Below are positions 56,883 through 64,000 of a DNA stretch of 64,000 nucleotides, piece after piece. Positions within the stretch are counted from its first letter, which is position 1. Each line of letters starts with the position of its first letter. Origin of the DNA: Pseudoalteromonas haloplanktis ATCC 14393 (GTDB lineage: Bacteria; Pseudomonadota; Gammaproteobacteria; Enterobacterales; Alteromonadaceae); contig NZ_AHCA01000002.1 of assembly GCF_000238355.1 (NCBI RefSeq), forward strand, positions 124,001 to 188,000. Direction: 5' to 3'. Under the pieces are notes generated by a model that had not been told where the DNA came from, made no database searches, and saw nothing but the letters and a program-made list of their open reading frames with translations. Made by a program: the position numbers and the translations under genes.

Positions 56883-57603
56883 GTGAAACCCTACTTGTTG
56901 GAAAAATACCTTGCTCAGGTAGTGCTCGTTATTATTAGAATCACGAGTCAACGGAGGGCAACTTAGGTGGATTTAACTGAACGAAAACTGAATGGATGGA
57001 GAATAAATACCACAGCCATTTTAAACAAACCTCAACAAGGTACAAAAGTTAATGAATGTTTCATTGTTAATTACTTAATACTTTTTACATTCAACAAGAT
57101 AGAGTAAATATAAAACATTTAAACCATGTATGCAACCAAACTGATTAAGTTTGTAATCATATGTAATTAAAGGGAGTAAATACCTAAATCAGAAAATTTC
57201 ACAACTTAATCACATCATTTTAGTATAACTGTAAAACTGAGTAAGAAATGCTAACCATACTTATGCAGAAACTTTGCGTATTTAAGCGATTGCTTGCCTC
57301 ATTTATATCTTTACATGTAGATTTAATACTATTCATTACAGCTTCACATATAAATAAAGTTGCCTAATGCGCAAGAGGAGAGCTGCTTGAAGATACTTGG
57401 ATTGGTATGAGTATAAAGGAAAGAAAGGTTACTTTTATTACAGTAAAAACGAGTAAGATATTGTGAAGAATAGAACTTAAGGAGCACAACAGACAATTCT
57501 CTGCACTTAAAGTCTACAAGCATGCTTAGTTAACAGTGGTATGGCGCAGGTCGCGTTACAGAATAATCAACCTGTTACGATAAAATGGCAGTTAAGGCTC
57601 AGG
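56883..57603. other. Gene-free AT-rich stretch upstream of the TonB receptor
   Basis: No convincing ORF, tRNA or strong dyad is visible in these 720 bases. It must hold the receptor promoter. I see nothing else that I can support; a small RNA or long leader is possible. Confidence 0.5.
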
Positions 57604-58026
57604 TCAATAAATCACATCAAAGTAATAAAATATAGGCTCAGCGTGTTCTTGTTGATCTTTAAGCACTAGCACTAATTTCCACGTCATGTTTCGCTCAGCA
57701 CATATACCAACCATGGTATTCGCTACTAATATATCCTCACGAGATTCAAATAAAACGGGAATAAAGCCCATATACATTATTACGCCCTCGAGCTTCGCAC
57801 TGTGCACTGTAAAACCATTCGGTACTGACAAGTGAATTTCAAAAGGTGTTTCTGGTGTTATATTTGGTTCTGGTAACCAAACCTTTACCTGATCCTTATA
57901 ATGGCATAATTGGTTACTTTCACAGCTTGCGGCTTGGCTTTGCTCTTCTATACTTATTGTTTGCGAATCACATGCTATTAATAACTTTAGTACACTTAAA
58001 AACACAATTAACAATTTAATTGGCAT
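57604..58026 (-). CDS. FixH/YtkA-like lipoprotein near the cbb3 genes
   Basis: The 140-residue precursor has a lipoprotein signal (LKLLIACDS, Cys at about 19). The mature part has a beta-sandwich pattern like FixH/YtkA proteins: PETPFEIHLSVPNGF, SAKLEGVIMYMGFIPVLFE with a met-rich turn, and GICAERNMTWKLVLVLKD. It lies 340 bases upstream of ccoN on the other strand. A role in copper handling or oxidase assembly is only an inference from fold and position. Confidence 0.6.
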   Translation of the reverse strand: MPIKLLIVFLSVLKLLIACDSQTISIEEQSQAASCESNQLCHYKDQVKVWLPEPNITPETPFEIHLSVPNGFTVHSAKLEGVIMYMGFIPVLFESREDILVANTMVGICAERNMTWKLVLVLKDQQEHAEPIFYYFDVIY

Positions 58027-58366
58027 AGCATTCCTTGAGGAAAATAACAGCGGATACTAATCAGCGTACCGTTAAAATACAACCATTGCGCAGAATTAAT
58101 ACGCAAATGTATAAGAAAGTGTGTCAAAAATAGCCAACTGCGTGAGAAAAATTGATTGATGTCATAATTTTATGCAATTGACCTATCTTTTTTAGGTCAA
58201 AAAATTTATCATTTCCCTGCAAATATAAGGGTTTCTCGAGTTTGTTTTCTGAAGCAGTCAAGGCTTTGAGGGTTTTTGATAACATACTTGTGAATAATAG
58301 TAGGCCCCACTTTTTATAAGTGGGTAATTCATTTCTAAACGCATAAATTGCAGCGGAAGCCAGAAA
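58027..58366. promoter_or_regulatory. Regulatory region of ccoNOQP
   Basis: No credible gene. It contains a dyad, TTGACCTA (58178-58185) and TAGGTCAA (58193-58200), with a T-rich spacer, and a weak Fnr-like half-site pair TTGAT-N4-GTCAT (58152-58165). The ccoN ribosome site GGAAG is about nine bases before the ATG at 58367. The promoter itself cannot be fixed from sequence alone. Confidence 0.45.
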
Positions 58367-59800
58367 ATGAGCCAAACAGTAGCATCACAAACTGAGTACA
58401 ACTATAAGGTTGTACGCCAATTCGCTATTATGACAGTGATTTGGGGCATCGTTGGCATGAGTATTGGGGTTCTGATTGCTGCCCAATTAGCTTGGCCAGC
58501 ACTTAACTTTGATACACCATGGTTAACTTACTCTCGACTTCGTCCGTTACACACGAACGCAGTTATTTTCGCATTTGGTACAAGTGCACTTTTTGCTACG
58601 TCGTATTACGTCGTACAACGTACCTGCCAAACGCGCCTTCTCTCAGATAAATTAGCAGCCTTTACATTTTGGGGCTGGCAATTAGTTATCGTACTTGCGG
58701 TTATCACACTGCCTTTAGGTATTACCAGCTCAAAAGAATACGCAGAGCTTGAGTGGCCAATCGATATACTAATTGCGGTGGTATGGGTTACCTACGCAGT
58801 CGTATTCATGGGTACAATTGCAAAACGTAAAGTATCACATATTTATGTAGCAAATTGGTTCTATGCGGGCTTTATTATTACAGTAGCTGTACTACACATT
58901 GTTAATAGCATGGCTGTTCCAGTTTCACTTACTAAATCATATTCTATTTACGCGGGTGCGGTAGATGCAATGGTGCAGTGGTGGTATGGACATAACGCTG
59001 TAGGTTTCTTATTAACAGCAGGCTTCTTAGGTATGATGTATTACTTTGTACCAAAACAAGCAGGCCGTCCGGTTTATTCATACCGTTTATCAGTGGTTCA
59101 CTTTTGGGCATTGGTTTCTCTTTATATTTGGGCCGGTCCTCACCACTTACACTACACTGCACTTCCTGACTGGACACAAAGTTTAGGCATGGTTATGTCT
59201 ATTATCTTATTTGTTCCTTCATGGGGCGGTATGATCAACGGTATCATGACGCTATCAGGCGCATGGCACAAGTTACGTACTGATCCAGTATTGCGTTTCT
59301 TAGTAGTGTCATTATCTTTCTATGGTATGTCTACCTTCGAAGGTCCGATGATGGCAATCAAATCTGTAAATGCCCTCTCTCACTACACTGATTGGACAGT
59401 GGGACACGTTCACTCTGGTGCACTAGGTTGGGTTGCGATGATTTCTATCGGCGCGATTTATCACCTTATTCCTGCGTTATTCTCGCAAGGTCGTATGTAC
59501 AGCGTGAAACTTGTTAATACACACTTCTGGTTACATACCGTAGGTGTTGTACTTTATATTGTTGCAATGTGGATCTCAGGTGTTATGCAAGGCCTAATGT
59601 GGCGTGCAGTGAACGCTGACGGTACATTAATGTATAGCTTTGTACAGTCGCTACAAGCATCTCATCCTTTCTATGTTATGCGCTTCTTAGGTGGTGTATT
59701 CATTGTCGCTGGTATGCTCGTTATGGCTTATAACGTGTACCGTACAATTTCTGCGAAAAATGATTCGTTGAAGTTAGACGCGCAAGCACAGTTAGCATAA
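58367..59800 (+). CDS. ccoN: cbb3-type cytochrome c oxidase subunit I CcoN
   Basis: The 477-residue catalytic subunit reduces oxygen at the heme b3-CuB site in the inner membrane. Haem and copper ligands are visible: [13 protein letters not shown] (low-spin haem b His), [13 protein letters not shown] (CuB His), [13 protein letters not shown] (two CuB His) and [11 protein letters not shown] (haem ligands). Twelve membrane helices fit the length. It is the first gene of ccoNOQP. Confidence 0.97.
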   Translation: MSQTVASQTEYNYKVVRQFAIMTVIWGIVGMSIGVLIAAQLAWPALNFDTPWLTYSRLRPLHTNAVIFAFGTSALFATSYYVVQRTCQTRLLSDKLAAFTFWGWQLVIVLAVITLPLGITSSKEYAELEWPIDILIAVVWVTYAVVFMGTIAKRKVSHIYVANWFYAGFIITVAVLHIVNSMAVPVSLTKSYSIYAGAVDAMVQWWYGHNAVGFLLTAGFLGMMYYFVPKQAGRPVYSYRLSVVHFWALVSLYIWAGPHHLHYTALPDWTQSLGMVMSIILFVPSWGGMINGIMTLSGAWHKLRTDPVLRFLVVSLSFYGMSTFEGPMMAIKSVNALSHYTDWTVGHVHSGALGWVAMISIGAIYHLIPALFSQGRMYSVKLVNTHFWLHTVGVVLYIVAMWISGVMQGLMWRAVNADGTLMYSFVQSLQASHPFYVMRFLGGVFIVAGMLVMAYNVYRTISAKNDSLKLDAQAQLA

Positions 59801-59809
59801 CGGAGTGAG

Positions 59810-60487
59810 ATGATGAGCAATAAAAATTCACAAAACAAACACGAAATAGTCGAAAAGAATATTGGCCTAATGGCTATCTTGACGGTTTTTGCTATCAGTT
59901 TTGGTGCCCTAGTAGAGATCACTCCACTAATGTTCCAAGACGATACAACAAAGCCTGTAGATGGCTTACGTCCACTTAATGCACTTGAAATGGAAGGCCG
60001 CGACATCTATGTACGTGAAGGATGTTATAACTGTCACTCACAGATGATCCGCCCATTCCGTGACGAAGTTGAACGTTATGGCCACTATTCAGTCGCTGGT
60101 GAGTCAGTATGGGATCACCCATTCCAATGGGGTTCTAAACGTACTGGTCCTGACCTAGCTCGTGTTGGTAAACGTTACTCGGACGACTGGCATTATGCTC
60201 ACTTAGTTGACCCACGTGCAGTGGTTCCTGAGTCAAATATGCCAGGCTTTCCTTGGTTAGCAGAGAATCGCGTTGATACTAGCCTGACTCTGAAAAAACT
60301 TAAAATTTTCCGTGATACATTCGCCATCAACCCGCAAAACCCGGCACATCCGGGATTAGGTTACGGTAGTGATGAAGAACTAATCGCTGATGTTGCCAAA
60401 GTTGACGCAATGAACGATGGTAAAGGAGCAACAGAAATGCAAGCTCTTATCGCCTACTTGCAACAACTTGGCACACACTTGAAGTAA
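59810..60487 (+). CDS. ccoO: cbb3 oxidase subunit II CcoO
   Basis: The 225-residue membrane-anchored monohaem cytochrome c has one N-terminal helix (about 20-42) and the haem site [12 protein letters not shown] at about 72-83; the axial Met is probably in [10 protein letters not shown]. It passes electrons from CcoP to CcoN. A GGAG lies just before a double ATG; the second (59813) is an equally good start. Confidence 0.97.
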   Translation: MMSNKNSQNKHEIVEKNIGLMAILTVFAISFGALVEITPLMFQDDTTKPVDGLRPLNALEMEGRDIYVREGCYNCHSQMIRPFRDEVERYGHYSVAGESVWDHPFQWGSKRTGPDLARVGKRYSDDWHYAHLVDPRAVVPESNMPGFPWLAENRVDTSLTLKKLKIFRDTFAINPQNPAHPGLGYGSDEELIADVAKVDAMNDGKGATEMQALIAYLQQLGTHLK

Positions 60488-60492
60488 TAATT

Positions 60493-60678
60493 ATGGATTA
60501 CGGAACATACAGAGGCATTTTAACTCTGGTAATTTTAGTACTATTTATTGTCATTGTTGTGTGGGCGTACAGTAAGCGTAGTAAAACACGTTTTAAAGAC
60601 GCTGCAAATGCCATCTTTGAAGATGAAGAGAAGCATAACAAGACAATCTCTAACGAGGAAAAGGGGTCTGAGAAATGA
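60493..60678 (+). CDS. ccoQ: cbb3 oxidase subunit CcoQ
   Basis: The 61-residue protein has a single membrane helix (GILTLVILVLFIVIVVWAY) and a basic/acidic tail, the usual form of CcoQ, which stabilises the complex. It starts five bases after ccoO and overlaps ccoP by four bases. Confidence 0.92.
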   Translation: MDYGTYRGILTLVILVLFIVIVVWAYSKRSKTRFKDAANAIFEDEEKHNKTISNEEKGSEK

Positions 60679-61640
60679 CTAGCTTTTGGAGTATATGGGT
60701 TATTGTATTAACCCTATCATGTCTTATCATTTTGTTTGGTTTGCTAGTTTGGAACTTAAAAAACTACGCAGGCGTTGAAGAAGGTGAAAGCTGTGGGCAT
60801 GAATTTGATGGTATTGAAGAACTAAACAACCCACTGCCAAAGTGGTGGACCTACATGTTCTTTGCAACATTCGCATGGTCAGTTTACTACTTAGCGGCAT
60901 ACCCAGGTTTAGGTAACTGGGAAGGTCTTGGTAAGTGGACCAGTTCTAACCAAGGTATTACATCTCTTGCAGAATCTAAACAAGCTGTTGAAGATGCACA
61001 CGCAGAAGGTCGCTTTGTAAAACTGGATGCTGAATATCGCGCTGCCGACGAACGTTTTGGTCCAATTTTTTCGGCTTTTGCTGAGCAAGATATCGAAACA
61101 CTTGCAAATGATGAAAAAGCACTGGAAATTGGGCAGCGTTTATTTGCGCAAAACTGTTCACAGTGCCATGGCTCAGATGCACGTGGTGGTCAAGGCTTCC
61201 CTAACCTAACTGATAAAGATTGGTTATATGGCGGCACACCAGACAAAATCAAAGAAACGTTATTACACGGTCGTATTGCTGCGATGCCACCTTGGGGTGC
61301 TGCATTAGGTGAGCAAGGTGTGAAAGAAATGACCGCTCACGTATTAAGCTTATCTGGGCGGACTGTTAACCAAAAAGACGCCGCAGCCGGTGCAGCTAAG
61401 TTTGCAATGTGTGCAGCGTGTCATGGTGCGGATGGTAAAGGTTCTGTAGCACATAACCTACCGTTTGGCGCACCAGATTTAACGGATAATATCTGGCTAT
61501 ATGGTGGTTCTCAACGTGCTGTTGAAGAAACTATTGTAAACGGCCGTGCTGGTGTAATGCCTGCATGGAAAGACATTTTAGGTGAAGAAAAAGTCCACCT
61601 ATTAACAGCGTATGTGTATAGTTTATCGCAAGATAAATAA
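60675..61640 (+). CDS. ccoP: cbb3 oxidase dihaem subunit CcoP
   Basis: The 321-residue protein has two N-terminal helices (about 5-27 and 57-76, PLPKWWTYMFFATFAWSVYY) and two c-type haem sites, CSQCHGSDARGG and CAACHGADGKG, each followed by an axial Met region (IAAMPPWG; GVMPAWKD). It accepts electrons from soluble cytochrome c. It overlaps ccoQ by four bases and closes the ccoNOQP operon, followed by a strong terminator. Confidence 0.97.
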   Translation: MTSFWSIWVIVLTLSCLIILFGLLVWNLKNYAGVEEGESCGHEFDGIEELNNPLPKWWTYMFFATFAWSVYYLAAYPGLGNWEGLGKWTSSNQGITSLAESKQAVEDAHAEGRFVKLDAEYRAADERFGPIFSAFAEQDIETLANDEKALEIGQRLFAQNCSQCHGSDARGGQGFPNLTDKDWLYGGTPDKIKETLLHGRIAAMPPWGAALGEQGVKEMTAHVLSLSGRTVNQKDAAAGAAKFAMCAACHGADGKGSVAHNLPFGAPDLTDNIWLYGGSQRAVEETIVNGRAGVMPAWKDILGEEKVHLLTAYVYSLSQDK

Positions 61641-61700
61641 GCAAAACGTTAATTAAATGTTTATAGTTTAATCTTTTAATTCAATAGATTAATTAAGATC

Positions 61701-61730
61701 AAAAAAGCCTCCATCTGGAGGCTTTTTTTT
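61701..61730 (+). terminator. Terminator of ccoNOQP
   Basis: AAAAAAGCCTCC (61701-61712), loop ATCT, GGAGGCTTTTTT (61717-61728) and a T run. Downstream fixH-ccoI therefore need their own promoter or read-through. Confidence 0.93.
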
Positions 61731-61788
61731 AGTCTTTTCAATTTAAATCCTATAAAATGTCTGCACCGAAAACAAATTAAGCGTATTT

Positions 61789-62280
61789 ATGACTCCTACT
61801 CCGTGGTATAAAAATTTCTGGCCTTGGTTTTTAATCTTTTTTCCGCTAGTTGCCATCGTTGGTTGTATTTCTCTATTCATTACAGCAATCGGTAATGGCC
61901 CTGATATGGTCGTGGATGATTACTATAAAAAAGGCAAAGCGATTAACTTAGAATTAAGTAAATTCGATAAAGCCAAAGCGCTTTATTTACACGGTGAATT
62001 AAAAGTAGAAGCGGATAAAATTAGCTTTAAGTTTAATAAAGGCGACACTAGCAATATCCACTCATTAAAGCTGTCATTTTATCATCGTACAATTGAAGAT
62101 CATGACTTTAGTACGCATTTGACGCCAAATGCCAATGGTGAATTTACCGCTATTGTTGAGCCCTATATCAACGGCACTTATACAGTTTTTATTGAGCCAA
62201 CTGATGGTAGCTGGAAACTAAAAGAAAACATCACTTTGCCAAGTGAGCAAAGTATTGCCGTAAGCCCTGAGTATAAGTAG
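61789..62280 (+). CDS. fixH: FixH/CcoH family protein
   Basis: The 163-residue protein has one N-terminal membrane helix (about 10-34) and the FixH hallmark DMVVDDYYKKGKAIN just after it, then a periplasmic beta-sandwich. FixH/CcoH is needed for assembly or stability of cbb3 oxidase. It lies between ccoP and ccoI; no ccoG gene is present between them. The P-type ATPase gene begins ten bases after its stop. Confidence 0.9.
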   Translation: MTPTPWYKNFWPWFLIFFPLVAIVGCISLFITAIGNGPDMVVDDYYKKGKAINLELSKFDKAKALYLHGELKVEADKISFKFNKGDTSNIHSLKLSFYHRTIEDHDFSTHLTPNANGEFTAIVEPYINGTYTVFIEPTDGSWKLKENITLPSEQSIAVSPEYK

Positions 62281-62290
62281 TCACCCTATC

Positions 62291-64000
62291 ATGTCCAATA
62301 ACTGCTTTCACTGCCTTGAAAGTGTACCCGCAGGTTTTAGCGCTACGGTTGTTATAGACGGTAGTGCAGAGCCTATGTGTTGCATTGGCTGTCAAACCGT
62401 TGCCGAGACAATTGTCGCTCAAGGCATGACCGATTATTATAAATTTAGAACAGTCACTGCGGGTAAAGTTGAACAACTAGTCCCGGAACAACTTGAACTG
62501 ATCAAAAGTTATGATAATGAAGATATTCAAGATGAATTTATAAGTCAAAATGGCGATATCAGTGAAGTATTACTGACCGTCGAAGGTATCACCTGTGCTG
62601 CGTGTGCGTGGCTAATTGAAAAGCAGCTGCTGAATATGGCCGCTGTAAAACGAGTAGACGTAAACACTTCGACCAATCGCGCCATGATTCAGTGGCATAA
62701 AAATGCTTTACCGCTGAGTGATATAATCAAAGCATTGCTAGAAATAGGTTATAAAGCATACCCTTTCCAAGCCGATCTAGAAGCAAGCCAAAAACAACTC
62801 GTTGCAAAAGCCTACATACGTAGACTCGGCGTGGCAGGCTTAATGACCATGCAAGTAATGATGTTCGCGTTTGCCATGTACTTTGGAATGTTTTCTGGCA
62901 TGGAAGAAAACTTTGAGCAGTATTTTCGCTGGATCAGCCTAATACTCGCCTCCCCTGTTATTTTATACAGCGCAATGCCTTTCTTAACAAATGCTATAAA
63001 TGGACTCAAAGCTAAACAGCTCAACATGGATTTACCGGTGTCATTGGCTATCTTTGGGGCATATGCAGCCAGCAGCTATGCCACAATAATGGCCGTAGGC
63101 GAAGTCTATTTTGAATCAATTTGTATGTTTACCTTTTTACTTCTACTGGGTAAATATTTAGAGTTTCGTGCACGGCTTAAAGCCAGCGAATTTACTGCAA
63201 ACTTACAAAAGTTATTACCGCTTACGGCACGTAAAGTGGATGAAAATGGCCAAGAGCATATTATTGCGGCTAAAAAGTTAAAACTTGATGACCGAGTCTT
63301 GATCAAAGCGGGTGAAACCATTCCAGCTGATGGCATTGTCTGTTCAGGCAATACAACGGTAGACGAATCAATGATGACTGGCGAGCATTTACCCGTTAAC
63401 AAATACATCGAACATCAAGTGTTTGCAGGTACTGTGAACCATGACGGTGTGATTGAAATTCGCATCAACAAGATTGGCCAAAATACACTTTTAAATCAAA
63501 TAATAAAACTACAGCACGGTGCACTGGCTACCCGTCCTAAATTAGTAGAGATTACCGACAAAGTTGCGCAATGGTTTGTTGCCTGCTTGCTGGTATTTGC
63601 ATCTATTACTGCAATTGGCTGGTATCAAGTTGACCCTGAGCATGCTTTTTGGATCACCATAGCGGTACTTGTAGCAACCTGCCCTTGCGCATTAAGCTTA
63701 GCTATCCCAACGGCGTTAACCTGCGCGGTGGCAACCTTAACCCGCAAAGGCATACTCATTAAGCAATCTCATGTACTTGAGACTTTGCCACAACTAACCC
63801 GCGTTGCCTTTGATAAAACAGGCACTTTGACACAGGGGCGTTTTACCCTTGATGCGGTGGATTTATTAGCAGACACCTTGTCAAAAAAACAAATTTTAAC
63901 CTTAGCTGCGCAACTGGAGAGTTACTCAGAGCACCCGATAGCTAGCGCATTCACTGAGTTTACACCGAATCAACGCCATTTAACGAATATAACCATCCAC
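62291..64000 (+). CDS. ccoI: Copper P1B-type ATPase CcoI/FixI (3' part outside window)
   Basis: From ATG 62291, 570 codons run open to the window end. The N-terminus has a cysteine-rich segment (CFHCLES; MCCIGCQTVAE) and a heavy-metal domain with GITCAACAWLIEKQ. Membrane helices follow, then the actuator loop with MTGEHLPVNK, the metal-site CPC at residues 464-466 (VATCPCALSLAIPTALT) and the phosphorylation site Asp508 (AFDKTGTLTQG). It exports copper to the periplasm for cbb3 oxidase assembly. The rest of the gene, and probably ccoS, lie beyond 64000. Confidence 0.93.
   Translation, partial: MSNNCFHCLESVPAGFSATVVIDGSAEPMCCIGCQTVAETIVAQGMTDYYKFRTVTAGKVEQLVPEQLELIKSYDNEDIQDEFISQNGDISEVLLTVEGITCAACAWLIEKQLLNMAAVKRVDVNTSTNRAMIQWHKNALPLSDIIKALLEIGYKAYPFQADLEASQKQLVAKAYIRRLGVAGLMTMQVMMFAFAMYFGMFSGMEENFEQYFRWISLILASPVILYSAMPFLTNAINGLKAKQLNMDLPVSLAIFGAYAASSYATIMAVGEVYFESICMFTFLLLLGKYLEFRARLKASEFTANLQKLLPLTARKVDENGQEHIIAAKKLKLDDRVLIKAGETIPADGIVCSGNTTVDESMMTGEHLPVNKYIEHQVFAGTVNHDGVIEIRINKIGQNTLLNQIIKLQHGALATRPKLVEITDKVAQWFVACLLVFASITAIGWYQVDPEHAFWITIAVLVATCPCALSLAIPTALTCAVATLTRKGILIKQSHVLETLPQLTRVAFDKTGTLTQGRFTLDAVDLLADTLSKKQILTLAAQLESYSEHPIASAFTEFTPNQRHLTNITIH

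Noticed and set aside
58152..58165. Possible Fnr box TTGAT-N4-GTCAT before ccoN
   Set aside because: The second half-site has two of five mismatches, so it cannot be called an Fnr site on sequence alone.
58124..58375. 83-residue minus-strand ORF upstream of ccoN
   Set aside because: It overlaps the ccoN start and its leader, has no ribosome site, and its composition is not protein-like; it fits a chance frame in regulatory DNA.

Overview
The window is a gene-dense, low-GC chromosomal segment from a marine gammaproteobacterium. Gene content and protein style (DcaP-type porin, M61 peptidase, CsiV, AceK, the yejK/yejLM divergon, mnmA-hflD-purB, cbb3 oxidase, many TonB receptors) point to Alteromonadales, most likely Pseudoalteromonas. 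This placement is recognition from memory, not a database match. I saw no rRNA, tRNA, CRISPR array, transposase or prophage.

Layout. 1-3.1 kb (minus): a tight operon of a RimK-like ATP-grasp ligase, a GNAT/C39-like peptidase fusion and an MgtC-family membrane protein cut by the window edge. 3.1-5.3 kb (minus): Gre-family factor, DUF2987-like protein and Bax-like glucosaminidase. 5.4-11.8 kb (plus): dGTPase, DUF481 protein, DcaP-like porin, Mpo1-like protein and an ABC exporter. 12.1-17 kb (plus): mnmA-hflD-purB, the ribosomal oxygenase roxA and a GNAT. 17-20.3 kb (minus): DUF4826-like protein, SDR, a second Mpo1-like protein, a coiled-coil protein and a Crp/Fnr regulator divergent from an exported M20 amidohydrolase. 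21.7-24.5 kb: M61 peptidase and a TRIC-type channel. 24.9-28.3 kb: yejK divergent from yejL and a compact YejM-like protein, then a DUF4124 protein. 28.3-32.2 kb (plus): aceK, LysR, DUF2383 protein and a solitary exbD. 32.3-36.9 kb (minus): an ECF sigma / FecR / STN-TonB receptor signalling operon. 37-39.5 kb: LysR divergent from a peroxiredoxin-like and an exported HAD gene. 39.6-44.8 kb: TetR divergent from an RND efflux pair, with twin operators between. 44.9-52.2 kb (plus): PilZ-like protein, aguA-aguB, mfd, csiV and a small lipoprotein. 52.2-58.0 kb (minus): HPP protein, an unrecognised membrane protein, a second TonB receptor and a FixH/YtkA-like lipoprotein. 58.4-64 kb (plus): ccoNOQP, fixH and a copper P-type ATPase (ccoI) running off the end.

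How the genes work together. agmatine is converted to putrescine by AguA then AguB; ccoNOQP, FixH and CcoI build and supply copper to the cbb3 oxidase; sigma/FecR/STN receptor form a classic surface-signalling relay; the TetR protein probably represses the RND pump through the paired palindromes at 40232-40282.

Most interesting points: the RimK-like / GNAT-C39 / MgtC operon (function unknown); a TonB receptor whose N-terminal STN extension is followed by what looks like a second signal peptide with its own ribosome binding site; a YejM homologue with a drastically shortened sulfatase-like domain; a perfect 24-bp palindrome upstream of the M61 peptidase gene; and two size variants of a miniature repeat with matching terminal inverted repeats.
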